Source of the DNA: Stomoxys calcitrans
Lineage: Eukaryota > Arthropoda > Insecta > Diptera > Muscidae
DNA: 64,000 nt
Direction: 5' to 3'
Assembly (NCBI RefSeq): GCF_963082655.1
Contig: NC_081552.1
Location: forward strand, 51,674,946-51,738,945
A program made the translations under genes and the position numbers. The notes under the pieces were generated by a model. That model was given only the letters and a program-made list of their open reading frames with translations, searched no databases and had not been told where the DNA came from. Numbering within the stretch: position 1 is the stretch's first letter; each line of letters opens with the position of its first letter. This document shows positions 43,870 to 54,965 of this stretch, piece by piece.

Positions 43870-44620
43870 AATGCTGAAATTGAAACAAAGCCTTATCTTA
43901 AGCCTCCTGATATCTGACCTAATACGGATCTCCAGATAAAGGGTCTAAGGCCCATAAAAGCTTTATTTTTTAAACGATTTCGCTGAAATTTGAAACATTG
44001 AGCAGTTTTACGCCTCCTAATAAAGAACCCAAATATGGTTCAGATCGGCCTTTATTTAGGTATAGTTGTCACATAGACCGATTTGCCGATAAAGGGTCTG
44101 AAGCCCATAAAAGCTCTATTTATTACCCGATCTCGCTGAAATTTTAAACAGTGTAGACTTAGTTCCCCCGACATCCGTCCCAAATATGGTTTGGATCGGA
44201 CTATATTTAGATATAGCTGCCATAAAGATCGACATCCCGATAAAAGGTCTGAAGCGAATAAAAGCTTCATTTTTTATCTGAGTTCGCTAAAATTTGAAAC
44301 AAAAAGTAATTTTTGGTCACCCGTTATCCGACCTAAACATGGTAAAGATCCCAAAGTATTAAGATATAGCTGTCATATAGACCGATGAGCCGATTAAGGG
44401 TCTGAAGCTCAAAAATGCTTTATTTGTTACCCGATTTTGTTGAAATTTGAAATACAAAATTCAACAGTGACTTAAATTTGTTAGGCCACTCAATATCCAT
44501 GTCGTATTTGGGTGCAAAAGCTATCCAATTTTCACCGGATTGTGACAAAAATGGGTTTTCATATATACCCGAGGGGGTGGGTATCCAAAGTTCGGCCCGG
44601 TTGAACTTAATGGCTTTATT
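43870..44620 (+). mobile_element. DINE-B copy 7, headless
   Basis: Five or so units (GATAAAGGGTCTGAAGCCCA, TAGATATAGCTGCCATAAAG) lead to the tail ATATATACCCGAGGGGGTGG and the hairpin TTCGGCCCGGTTGAAC. The head and the microsatellite are missing. Confidence 0.8.
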
Positions 44621-44659
44621 AATATAAATAATCAAAATAAAATAAAATTAAAAACAAGT

Positions 44660-45504
44660 AACAAGTAAAAGCGTGCTAAGTTCGGCCGGGCCGAATCTTA
44701 CATACCATACATAGAGAGATCGATTTATATGGGAGCTGTATCGGGCTATAGACCGATTCAGATCATAATAAACACGTATGTTGATGGTCATGAGAGGATC
44801 CGTAGTACATAATTTCAGGCAAATCGGATAATAATTGCGACCTCTACATGCTCAAGAAGTCAAGATCCCAGATCGGTTTATATGTCAGCTATATCAGGTT
44901 ATGGGCCGATTTGAACCATACTTGACAAAGTTGTTGGATATCATAACAAAACACGTCGTGCAAAATTTCATTCCAATCGGATAAGAATTGCGCACTCTAG
45001 AGGGTCAAGAAGTCAAAACCCAAGATCGGTTTATATGGCAGCTATATCAGGTTATGGACCGATTTGAACCATACTTGGCACAGTTGTTGGATATGACAAA
45101 ACACGTTGTGCAAAATTTCATTCCAATCGGATAAGAATTGCGCACTCTAGAGGCTCAAGAAGTCAAGACCCAAGATCGGTTTATATGGCAGCTATATCAA
45201 AACATGGACCGATATGGCCCATTTACAATAACAACCGACCTACACTGATAAGAAGTATTTGTGCAAAATTTAAAGCGGCTAGCTTTACTCCTTCGGAAGT
45301 TAGCGTGCTTTCGACAGACAGACGGACGGACGGACGGACGGACAGACGGACGGACGGACGGACAGACGGATATGGCTAGATCGACATAAAATGTCGCGAC
45401 GATCAAGAATATATATACTTTATGAGGTCTCAGACGAATATTTCGAGTAGTTACAAACAGAATGACGAAATTAGTATACCCCCCATCTTATGGTGGAGGG
45501 TATA
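44660..45504 (-). mobile_element. DINE-A copy 17, near-complete
   Basis: CAAGTAAAAGCGTGCTAAGT and TTCGGCCGGGCCGAATC are followed by three or so core units, a long GACG/GACA microsatellite (45313-45370) and the head ending TATGGTGGAGGGTATAC. The segment after the tail hairpin is deleted (from CATACCATACATAGAGAGAT). Confidence 0.9.
45313..45370 (-). repeat. GACG/GACA microsatellite in DINE-A copy 17
   Basis: About 14 tetramers in the standard DINE position. Confidence 0.9.
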
Positions 45505-46004
45505 CAAAGGCGTTAAGTTCGGCCGGGCTGAACTTTGGATACCCACCACCTCGGGTATATATGTAAACCACCTTTCATCCAAATGCGGTGAAAATTTCAT
45601 GCCTTATACTGATATACCTCATACCGATCTGAACTATATACGACACGGATGTCGAAAAGCCGAACATAAGTCACTGGGTCAAATTTCAGTGAAATCGGAT
45701 AAATGCGCCTTCTATGGGGCCAAGACTTTAAATCGAGATATCGGTCTACATGGCAGCTATATCCAAATCTGGACCGATTTGGGCCTAAGACCCTAAACCA
45801 TAGGATCGGTCTATATGGCAGCTATATCCAAATCTGAACCGATCTGGGCCAATTTAACGAAGGAAGTCGAAGGGCCTAACAAAACTCACTGTCCAAAATT
45901 TCAGCGAAATCGGATAATAAATGTGGCGTTTATGGGCCTTAGACCCTAAATCGGAGGATCGGTCTATATGGCAGCTATATCCAAATCTGGACCGATCTGA
46001 GCTT
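45505..46004 (-). mobile_element. DINE-B copy 8, tail side
   Basis: It starts on the last bases of DINE-A copy 17 (ACAAAGGCGTTAAGTTCGGC, CTGAACTTTGGATACCCACC). The units run to CCAAATCTGGACCGATCTGA, then orientation flips at about 46005-46018. Confidence 0.85.
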
Positions 46005-46017
46005 TCTTTTCTTTCTT

Positions 46018-46542
46018 CAATTTGGCCCAGATCGGTTCAGATTTGGATATCGCTGCCATATTGACCGATCTCTCGATTTAAGGTCTTAAGCCCATAAAAG
46101 GCGCATTTATTATCTGATGTCGACTAAATTTTGACAGTGAGTTGTGTTTGGCCCTTCGACTTCATTCTTCAATTTGGCGTACATCGGACCAGATTTTAAT
46201 ATAGCTGCCCTATAGACCGATCACTCGATTTAAAGTTTTGGGGCCATAAAAGGCGCATTTATTGTCCGATGTCGCCGAAATTTGGGACAGTGAGTTGTGT
46301 TGGGCCCTTCGACATTCTTCTTAAATTTTTCTCAGATCAGTCCAGATTTGGATATATCTGCTATATAGATCGATATCTCGATTTAAAGTCTTTGCCCCAT
46401 GAAAGGCTCATTTATAATCCGATTTCACTGAAATTTTACACAGTGTCTTATGTAAGGTTTTTCGACATCCGTGTCGTATATGCTTCAGATCGGTTTATTT
46501 TTAGATATAGCTACTTAAAAGGCCAATATTTTTTATACACAA
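46018..46542 (+). mobile_element. DINE-B copy 9, inverted partner of copy 8, cut by Helitron-C copy 10
   Basis: TTTGGCCCAGATCGGTTCAG starts units in the opposite direction to copy 8. They end at TATTTTTTATACACAA, where the Helitron CTAG end begins. A pyrimidine-rich 14-bp spacer (TTTCTTTTCTTTCT) separates the two arms. Confidence 0.85.
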
Positions 46543-47734
46543 CTAGCCGAACTGGGCCCGCTCCACTGCGCCTTCTTTTACTTTATATGGAGCAACATTT
46601 TCCTTTGAATACTTATTTTCGACAATTAAAGAGCTTTTTGTGAAATACCGTGCTTCGAAAATAGTATATCGCTTGACTAACAAATTAACAATAAAATTAT
46701 GTGATTCCCATATGATCTTTATTGTTCCACGAATTTAAGTTTGGATGTAAAATGTACTCCATTTTTAAAATACTTTATTTCAGCCTGATATTGTCATGAT
46801 GCCTGATTTTGGGGTGTTTTCGGGGGAGAGGTGGTCCCCCAGATACTTGGCTGTGGAAAAATATCAGCATCGTGCTCTTCTCTCAAATACCATTTATAAA
46901 AATCCTATATTGCCATTGGTTTAAGGGGAGTTTACAGGATGAGGCGTCCCCCAAACACATGGCCCCAAAATAGGTTATCAAATTCGTTTTCTAATGTCAA
47001 ATACCTTTCATTTGAGCCACATATTGGCATGGTCAACCAATTTATCCCCCTGGGGGGTGTTTTAGGGAAGGGTTGATGCCCTGAATACATGGTCCTACAT
47101 TTGGATATCAAATTCGCATTTTACTCCTAAATACCTTTATTTGAGGCCCATATTGCGATGGCCAGTAAAAAATTTCTATTTGTGGGGTATTGATCCCGAA
47201 AGTGGGTATCAATTGTTGCTCTACCAACCAAACTTTTTTTTATGCTCCACACTAACATGGTTGGTAAATATGCCCGGGTGTTTTGGGGATTGGGGTGGTC
47301 CCCCAAGCACTAAGCCCGGAAAATATATCAGCAACGTGTTCTGTTCTCATCTATCTATATATCATTTATTTGAACCCCATATTGCCAATGGCCTCAAAAT
47401 TTGTTTTCTAATTTCAAATACCATTCATTCAAATATGTCCGGTTTGGGGAATTGGCCCTAAAAACTATAAATATTTAGTTCCATTCTCTTTAAGACCCAA
47501 ATTGTCTTGGTGAGTAAATACGTCCTATTTGGGGATAGTTATGGTGGTGGGACGCCCCCTATACAGTTGGTCCCTAATTTTGATATCAGATACGCGGTCT
47601 ACTCCCAAATACCTTTAATTTGATCCCCATTTTTCCATAGTCGGCAAACATGACCTGCTTGGGGGATGTTTTAGGGGATGGGCTGCCACTCAGAAAGTTG
47701 GCCTTGAAAATCTATATCGGATTCGTGTACTGCC

Positions 47735-47775
47735 CTAAAAACCCTCTTATTTGAGCCTCATAAGAGGGTTTTTAG
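47735..47775. repeat. 15-bp perfect inverted repeat next to the RTE insertion
   Basis: CTAAAAACCCTCTTA and TAAGAGGGTTTTTAG flank the 11-nt loop TTTGAGCCTCA inside a Helitron core unit. The right arm is followed by unit sequence in inverted order (AGAGTAGAATTTGAG). Confidence 0.9.
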
Positions 47776-47780
47776 AGTAG

Positions 47781-47794
47781 AATTTGAGCTTCAT
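47781..47794 (+). repeat. Left target-site duplication of RTE copy 1 (14 bp)
   Basis: AATTTGAGCTTCAT is identical to 50483-50496 and derives from the Helitron core. Confidence 0.85.
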
Positions 47795-48295
47795 CCCGGC
47801 CGATACGGGATAATTATGAGCACCACAGAAGCTGGAACTTTGAGCTGCGACTTAGCTGAAAGCTACCGGGCGCGTCCACAGGTTGCGGATGGTGGAATGC
47901 TTCGTTTTTATGCGGAGTAGCTGGAAATGCGTTCGCGGGCAATCAGCGATTTTCGAGAGGAGAGTCTCAGGGAGGTGTCAGATGGCACTGGCTCTTAATT
48001 AATAACTGAGTGCCAATGATACTCGAGATGACAAGGCGAGTTATTGGTGCCTTCAAATAACCAATGGCCAGCGTCTGTTTTCAGGTTAGGGGCGGCTAGC
48101 GGCGAGCGTCGGATCTTGCAGCAAGCGGCTCGCCACAACGAGGGATGCGTGTGCAATCCTACAAAACCCATGCGGTTGGGGCGCTGGGCTAGTAACCCGC
48201 CCCCGGATAACTGAGAATTACTATGAGAAACAAAGGAAAAGTAAAAATGGACCCCCGAACGTTGACGACCCACGCAAACGAAAAAGGACCATGAA

Positions 48296-48840
48296 TTGTG
48301 GATCTGCACTTAGAATGTCCGCACTCTTTATAGAGAAGGTGTATTAGAGAAGTACAAGGCAGACATTACCACCTTACAGGAAGTGCGATGGACTGGGAAT
48401 GGCGTCACTACAACACCAAACGGTGACGAACTATACTATAGCTGCCATAACACGAGGCATGAATTAGGCTGTGGATTTGTGGTTAGTCGGAGACTGAAAC
48501 ACCTTGTCTCCATCTTTACTCCGGTGGATGAGAGGCTAGCCACATTCCGCACAAAAGTCAAATTCTGCTGATAGATATCGCCGCGGCAAAAAACATGGTA
48601 GTTAGTAGTACCAAATTTCAACATAAAAATTTCAACATAAAAATATTCACAAAGCCACATAGCTGTCACCCGATCAAAACACGAGAAACCAAATTGATCA
48701 CATTGTAATAGATGGAAGGCATTCATCCAGCGTGTTAGATATACGATCGATCCCTGGAGCGAATATAGATTCGGATCATTACCTTGTTGCAGCAAAGGTT
48801 CGCACCCGTTTGAATATGGCAAGGTACGATCTGACACTGC
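48296..48840 (+). pseudogene. APE-type endonuclease of RTE copy 1, disrupted
   Basis: The domain nicks target DNA to prime reverse transcription. It opens with WICT, a stop (TAG in place of a Trp codon), then NVRTLYREGVLEKYK and TTLQEVRWTGNG, which carries the catalytic Glu. GDELYYSCHNTRHELGCGF follows, then a stop near 48570 and a gap where the middle of the domain should be. The C-terminal part reappears as NQIDHIVIDG and SDHYLVAAKV (the conserved SDH) near 48690-48800. It cannot make an active nuclease. Confidence 0.85.
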
Positions 48841-48914
48841 ACGGAAGCTGGACATTGAAAAGCTGCAAACATAACAAATGGCAGAGGCATACTCCACTCG
48901 ACTGACCCAACTGT

Positions 48915-50466
48915 TTGATGGAAGCATTCCTTGTTCAGGATACCGCAGAACCAATCCCTGATGATGGTATAGAATGTTTACCTCCTAGTCAGAATGAGGT
49001 CCAAGTAGCAGTAACCCGACTAAAGAACAACAAGGCACCAGGAGCCGCCAGGTTACACGCTGAACTATTTATGACCGGAGGCGACACGCTGATAAGGCGT
49101 ATGCATCAGCTTATCTGCACAATCTGGCTAGAAGAACGCATACCCGATGATTGGAACCTCAGCATACTATGTCCCGTACACAAGAAAGGAGACAAGACGG
49201 AATGTGCCAACTACAGAGGAATAAGTCTCCTCCCCATCGCATACAAGATACTCCCGAGCGTACTGTGTGAAAGATTAAAACCTAAAGTCAATGAGATAAT
49301 TCGGCTTTAGACCTGGTAAATCCACCTTGGACCAGATATTCACACTGCGCCAAATCCCGGAAAAGACCCGAGCAGGACAAATCAACACCTACCACCTCTT
49401 TGTTGACTACAAAGCCGCCTTCGATACTCCTTTACGTTCAAAGGTATTTCAAGCCATGTCTGAGTTTGGTATCCCTGCAAAATTAATTAGACTCTGCAGG
49501 ATGACACTTGCTGATACGCGTACCTCAATAAGAATAGGAAAGAATCTCTCCGAACCATTAATACCAAACGAGGTTTCAGACAAGGAGATAGCCTATCGTG
49601 TGATCTCTTTAATATCCTGCTGGAGAAGATTATACGAGATGCAGAAGTGAATAGATATGGCACACTAATCACACGAGAGCACATGCTACTCGCCTATACC
49701 GACGATATCGATATCATAGGTCGGTCACCGGAAGTAGTAACTGCAGCCTTTGAAAGAATCGAAAGAGAGTCGGTGAAAATGGGTCTGGAAGTAAATGGAG
49801 ATAAGACGAAATGGATGGTTTCAACTCCCAAAAAGCCTTGCACAACCGAGCAGATAAAAAAAATGGAGAAAGTTGGGAACCACAACTTTGAGACAGTCAG
49901 TAACTTTATCTACCTCGGCACCGCCGTAACCTGTACGAATGACACTAGTTTTGAGATCAAACGAAGAATAATACTGCTACTTTGGACTATGTAAGCAGTT
50001 TAGAAACAAGGCCACCTCTCGACAGACGAAGACTACACTTTACTAGACACTGATACTATCCGTGCTGTTATATGGTCTGAAGCATGGGTACTTGTGAAAG
50101 CAGATGAGGCAGTGCTTGGAGTATTTGAGAGAAAGATTCTTCGTAAAATGTATGGACCAGCTTGCGTTAACGGTATGTATGTATGAGCTGTATGACGACG
50201 ATAGCATAGTTACACGCTTCAAAATACAACGGCTGCGTTGGCTAGGTCATGTTGTCAGAATGGATGAAGAAGCTCCACCAAAGAAGTCTTTTGAAGGCAA
50301 ACACGGTGGTACACGCAAACCGGGAAGACCAAAAGCCCGATGGAAAGATCAAGTTGTGGCAGACACCTCGAAACTTGGTGTCAGAGATTTTAGAATGAGC
50401 GCAGAAGATCGAGGCGCTTGGAACGCTATTCTACGTTCGGCTAGTGGAACAAATATTCTGTCATAG
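48915..50466 (+). pseudogene. Reverse transcriptase and C-terminal region of RTE copy 1, frameshifted
   Basis: Blocks in order are VTRLKNNKAPGAARLHAEL, IPDDWNLSILCPVHKKGDK, CANYRGISLLPIAYKIL, then a frameshift near 49300 into FRPGKSTLDQIF. Motif A is LFVDYKAAFDT (Asp codon at 49405). Motif B, near 49570, is off frame (GFRQGDSLSCDLFNILLE). Motif C is LLAYTDDIDIIG (YTDD at 49695-49706). The thumb reads VNGDKTKWMVST. The C-terminal block is IQRLRWLGHVVRMDEEAP with GRPKARWKDQV downstream. The order and the last block suit the RTE group. At least three frame breaks are visible. Confidence 0.88.
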
Positions 50467-50482
50467 ACAATTAAAGTAAAGT

Positions 50483-50496
50483 AATTTGAGCTTCAT
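50483..50496 (+). repeat. Right target-site duplication of RTE copy 1
   Basis: AATTTGAGCTTCAT, followed by ATTGCTATAGTCAGCAAA, the expected Helitron core continuation. Confidence 0.85.
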
Positions 50497-51354
50497 ATTG
50501 CTATAGTCAGCAAAAACTTCCTATTTGGGTGGTGTTGTGGGGGTGGGGTGGCCCCATAGACACTTTTCCCGAATATTGATATCAGATCCGTGCTTTACTC
50601 CCAAAGACCTTACATTTGAGCCCCATATTGCGGTGGTCGTAAATTTGTCCTCTTAGGGTAATGTTTTTGGGGAGAGGCGGCCCCCAAACACTTGGTCCCA
50701 TATTTGGATATCAGATTCGAGTTCTACACTCAAATACCTTTTATTTAAGCCCCATATTCCCATGGTCTGTAAATGAGTCCTCTTTGGGGGTGTTTTGGGG
50801 AAAGGAAGACCCCCAGGAACGTGGTCCCATATTTTGATATTAGATAAGTATTCTACTAGCAAATACCTTTCATTTGAGTCCCATATTGCCATGGTCGGTA
50901 AATATGTCCGTTTTAGGGGTGTTTTGGGGGTTGGGTGGTCCCTCTAATATTTGGTCCGACAATTGGATATCAGATACGTTTTCTAATCAAAAATACCTTT
51001 CATTTGAGTCCTATATTGTCGTGGTTGGTCTAAATATATGTTTGGTAGGTTTTAGGGTGGGCGGCCCCCCTAGGTACCCCATCCGAAATTTGGGTACGAA
51101 ATTTTTATTTTTGGGGTACTATATGAGCTTAAATCGCACCAACCATCTCAGAGATCTGGCGTTTCTGAAAATTAGGGTAAGGGGGAGGGTCCGCCACCCC
51201 TTGAGATTTCCAAAAATGTAGTACCCTATTTTCAGCATGCACCATATGTGAAAATTTCAAGAAAATCGCTTCAGCCGTTTCTGAGTCTATAAGGAACACA
51301 CAAACAAACCTACAAACAAACACAAATTGATTTTTGTATATAAGAAGAAGAAGA

Positions 51355-51440
51355 TGGGGTCTTAGACGAAAATTTCGAGGCATTACAAACGGAATGACTA
51401 GATTAGTACACCCCCATCCTACGGTGGTACGATATCCGTC
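51355..51440 (-). mobile_element. DINE-A head fragment right of Helitron-C copy 10
   Basis: TGGGGTCTTAGACGAAAATT, TCGAGGCATTACAAACGGAA and the hairpin CCCATCCTACGGTGGTACG. It would continue ATATACTTTA if the Helitron were removed, but the other Helitron flank is DINE-B. Confidence 0.7.
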
Positions 51441-51612
51441 TCGTTTTTCTGTTCAAATAAGGTTTTTCATTCTTGTCTCAGAATATAATTACAGGAATAA
51501 ATTTAATATGCTGCAGTGGTATACAGAAATTAGTTATAATCGCTTCCGAATAGAATAGGCCGAACATACAGCGTGAAACGTCCTGAAATTTGGGTAAGAA
51601 TTTGCAATTAAA
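51441..51612. other. Short unclassified interval
   Basis: AT-rich, no repeat or gene recognised. Confidence 0.3.
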
Positions 51613-52116
51613 ACAAGTATAAAGGCATTAAGTTCGGCCGGGGCGAACTTTGGATACCCACCACCGCGGGTATATATGTACACCACCTTTCGTCACAATC
51701 CGGTAAAAATATGAATTATGCCCACATAGCAGTTTTATAGAAATATGGTCCGATTTGGGTCAAATTCGACACGTATATTGACTGGTCTAATAAGTTCAAG
51801 TCACATTGTTCAATTTTGTAGAGCAAAATATTGGTCTTTTTGGTAGCCATATCTAAGTATAGACCGATCTGAACCATATATGACACAAATGTCGAAAAGC
51901 CTAAAATAAGTCAATGTGTTAAATTTGAGCGAAATCAGATTACAAATGTGATTTTTATGAGGCCAAGACTTTAAATCTTTAAACTTTTAAATCTGAACCG
52001 ATATGGGCCGAATTAAAGAGGGCTGTCGAAGGACCTAAGACAACTTACTGTCGATGTGTTGCAAACGGAATGACAAAATGAAAATATCCCCATCCTTCAG
52101 CGGTGGGTAAAAAAAC
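51613..52116 (-). mobile_element. DINE-B copy 10, internally deleted
   Basis: AACAAGTATAAAGGCATTAA, TTCGGCCGGGGCGAAC and GGATACCCACCACCGCGGGT are followed by two units, then directly GATGTGTTGCAAACGGAATG and a head ending GCGGTGGGTAAAAAAA. The microsatellite and CTTGATC box are missing. Confidence 0.8.
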
Positions 52117-52225
52117 AAAACTTATTCTGTTGTTTTACTGATATTTATTTAACTTTGTTTGCAAGAACTTTTAAAATTGAAATGCGATCTACAATTTATA
52201 ACGCAATTTATTTCGCAAAGGATTT

Positions 52226-52375
52226 ATGCAGATGCAATCCCCAACGACCTACATCAATATTAAGTATCTGTGCAAATTTTAAGCGGCTAACTACGCGTTC
52301 AACCGCTATCTTGATATCGACAAACGGGCGGGCATGGGTAGATCGACTCAGGATGTCGAGACGATCAAGAATATA
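52226..52375 (-). mobile_element. DINE-A copy 19, left part
   Basis: CAATCCCCAACGACCTACAT, CTGTGCAAATTTTAAGCGGC and GATCGACTCAGGATGTCGAG lead to ACGATCAAGAATATA, where MITE-M copy 5 is inserted. Confidence 0.8.
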
Positions 52376-52613
52376 ATGGGTTGCCCAAAATGTAATTGCG
52401 GATTTTTCATATAGTCGGCGTTGACAAATTTTTTCACAGCTTGTGACTCTGTAATTGCATTCTTTCTTCTGTCAGTTATCAACTGTTACTTTTAGCTTAC
52501 TTTAGAAAAAAAAATGTAAAAAAAAGTATATTTGATTAAAGTTCATTCTAATTTTTATTAAAAATGCATTTACTTTCTTTTAAAAAATCCGCAATTACTT
52601 TTTGGGCAACCAA
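52376..52613 (-). mobile_element. MITE-M copy 5, complete
   Basis: Ends are ATGGGTTGCCCAAAATGTAA and TTACTTTTTGGGCAACCAA, with TA on both sides and the same interior orientation as copy 4. It sits in the ATATATAT box of DINE-A copy 19. Confidence 0.9.
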
Positions 52614-52711
52614 TATATATACTTTATGTGGTCCTAGATCAATATTTCGAGGTGTTACAAATGGAATGACTACATTGGTATACCCCCCTCCTATGGTGGT
52701 GGGTATAAAAA
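52614..52711 (-). mobile_element. DINE-A copy 19, head part
   Basis: TATATATACTTTATGTGGTC, GGTGTTACAAATGGAATGAC and TCCTATGGTGGTGGGTATAA complete the head interrupted by the MITE. Confidence 0.8.
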
Positions 52712-52997
52712 AAGCATTTAAATGTTGTCTATAGAAATATTGACTTCAAAAAATAAAAACTGTGCAAAAGTTTGTCTTTAGAGAATTTTTCAGTGAAAAT
52801 TAGTCTTTAGAAAAAGAATTCGATAAAATGAAGTCTTTAGAAGAAATTTTGTCTTTAAAAAAAATATTAAAAAGTTTTGTCTGTAGGAAAATTTTTTTAT
52901 GAAATGTCTTTAAAAATATAATCTCGAGGGAGTCCGGCCCTGGGGGTAGGTTTGTCGTTGGAGACTGTTATGCTAAAATTTTGTCTTTAGAAAAAAA
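52712..52997. repeat. Minisatellite G, segment 3
   Basis: Repeated TTTGTCTTTAGAGAATTTTT-like and AGTCTTTAGAAGAAATTTTG-like units, orientation opposite to segment 1. Confidence 0.6.
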
Positions 52998-54152
52998 CAA
53001 GTAAAAGCGTGCTAAGTTCGGCCGGGCCGAATCTTATATACCCTCCACCATGGATCGCATTTGTCGAGTTATTTTCCCGGCATCTCTTCTTAGGCAAAAC
53101 AGGATATAAGAACAGATTTGCTCTGCTATTAGAGCGATATCAATATATCGCTATGTCAGCCAATTCGTATAAGAATTGCGCCCATTGGGGCTCACGAAGT
53201 AAAATAGAGAGAACGATTTATATGGGAGCTGTATCGGGCTATAGACCGATTCAGACCATAATAAACACGTTTGTTGATGGTCATGAGAGAATCCGTCGTA
53301 CAAAATTTCAGGCATATCGGATAATAATTTCGACCTCTAGGGGTCAAGAAGTCAAGATCCCAGATCGGTTTATATGGCAGCTATATCGGGTTATGAACGG
53401 ATTTGAACCTTATTTGACACAGTTGTTGAAAGTAAGAATAAAATTCGTCATGCAAAATTTCAGCCATATCGGATAGGAATTGTGCCCTCTAGAAGCTCAA
53501 GAAGTCAAATCCCCAGATCTGTTTATATGACAGCTATGTCAGGTTATGGACAGATTTCAACCATACTTGGCACAGTTGTTGGATATCATAACGAAATACT
53601 TCGTGCAAAAATTCATTCAAATCGGATAAGAATTGCGCACTGTAGAGGCTCAAGAAGTCAAGACCCAAGATCGGTTTATATGGCAGCTATATCAGGTTAT
53701 GGACCGATTTGAACCATACTCGGCACAGTTGTTGGATATCATTACAAAACACGTCGTGCAAAATTTCATTCCGATTGGATAAGAATTGCGCACGCTAGAG
53801 GCTCAAGAAGTCAAGACCCAAGATCGGTTTATATGGCAGCTATATCAAAACATGGACCGATATGGCCCATTTACAATACCAACCGACCTACACTAATAAG
53901 AAGTATTTGTGCAAAATTTCAAGCGGCTAGCTTTACTCCTTCGGAAGTTAGCGTGCTTTCGACAGACAGACGGACGGACGGACGGACGGACGGACGGACG
54001 GACAGACGGACGGACATGGCTAGATCGACATAAAATGTCGCGACGATCAAGAATATATATACTTTATGGGGTCTCAGACGAATATTTCGAGTAGTTACAA
54101 ACAGAATGACGAAATTAGTATACCCCCCATCTTATGGTGGAGGGTATAAAAA
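52998..54152 (-). mobile_element. DINE-A copy 20, complete
   Basis: CAAGTAAAAGCGTGCTAAGT, the hairpin TTCGGCCGGGCCGAATC, CCCTCCACCATGGATCGCAT and CCCGGCATCTCTTCTTAGGC come first. Several core units follow, then a long microsatellite (53961-54016) and the head ending TATGGTGGAGGGTATAAAAA. Confidence 0.92.
53961..54016 (-). repeat. GACG/GACA microsatellite in DINE-A copy 20
   Basis: About 14 tetramers, mostly GACG. Confidence 0.9.
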
Positions 54153-54319
54153 TCATTAAAAATGTTTTCAAATTAACATTTTAAGTAAGACTTTCAATAT
54201 AGTTTTGCCGTTAAGAAAAATCATTTTGAAGAGGCCCTGGGTTGAGCTAAATTGTGTCTTTAAAGAAAGTATTACTGGAATTTTTCTTTAGACAAAATAA
54301 TTTGGGAGGGGGGGCTCAA
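54153..54319. repeat. Minisatellite G, segment 4
   Basis: AAAAATGTTTTCAAATTAAC, GTGTCTTTAAAGAAAGTATT and TTCTTTAGACAAAATAATTT phrases. Confidence 0.5.
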
Positions 54320-54965
54320 GCCCGAGACCTAAATTTGGTAAGAATTATTTTCTTATGACTCCCAATACTTCTGGTGAATTTCATAGAAATCCGTTCAGAT
54401 TTGGATATATCTCCCATATATATATATCGCCCGAATTTCACTTCATAGAACCTAGAACATAGAATCACAGCCATCGAATTTTTTTCGAATCTTCTCAAAA
54501 TTTTGCACAACGCTTTCTTCGACAACTACCACAGTATCTAAGAAGTTTGATCGAAATCGGTTCAGTTTTTATTATAGCTCTCATATATGTGTTCATCCGA
54601 TTTTGAGCAATATTGCAATAATGTGGCCATTTGTCAACCGATTGTCACGAAAATTGACATATAGTATACTTCTTTAATAATTGTCGACACTGTTGATTTT
54701 GCTAAATTTTATAAAAATCGGTTTAGAATGATTTTTATCTTCCATATACAAATATACATGGCTTTATTAGCACTTATAGAGCCATAGTTATTACACTTTG
54801 AATATATTAGCTCGAACTTTGATGCGGGTACTAAATCCATCTGAAAACCTCCGCCGAGGTCCATCAAAATTGGTTCAGAATTATATTTAGCTCGCTATTA
54901 GTACTTATTGGATAGGTGTAGGGTATTTTATAGTCGGCACCGCCCGACTTTTGGTCGCCTGGTTT
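54320..54965 (+). mobile_element. DINE-E copy 2, core and tail
   Basis: Units read ATCCGTTCAGATTTGGATAT and GAAATCGGTTCAGTTTTTAT. The end has GTGTAGGGTATTTTATAGTC and the hairpin AGTCGGCACCGCCCGACT, then TTTTGGTCGCCTGG. The hairpin near the end parallels the DINE tail. Head-side features are at 30066-30475. Confidence 0.6.

Larger units (their letters stand above)
47795..50482 (+). mobile_element. RTE-like LINE copy 1, bounded by target duplications, internally deleted
   Basis: A GC-rich 5' leader (about 47795-48290, CCCGGCCGATACGGGATAAT start) precedes endonuclease and RT regions. The 3' end is AATTAAAGTAAAGT, a short TAAAG-type tail. A 14-bp duplication on both sides shows a genuine target-primed insertion. 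It is shorter than usual for RTE (about 3.2 kb), mainly from loss inside the endonuclease. Confidence 0.88.
46543..51354 (-). mobile_element. Helitron-C copy 10, full length, containing RTE copy 1
   Basis: The 3' terminus is at the left (CTAG, then GCCGAACTGGGCCCGCTCCA on this strand). The 5' TC end is at 51354 (TCTTCTTCTTATATACAAAA on the complement). Removing the RTE insert leaves about 2.1 kb, the same as copy 5. The left flank is DINE-B, the right flank a DINE-A head. Confidence 0.85.
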
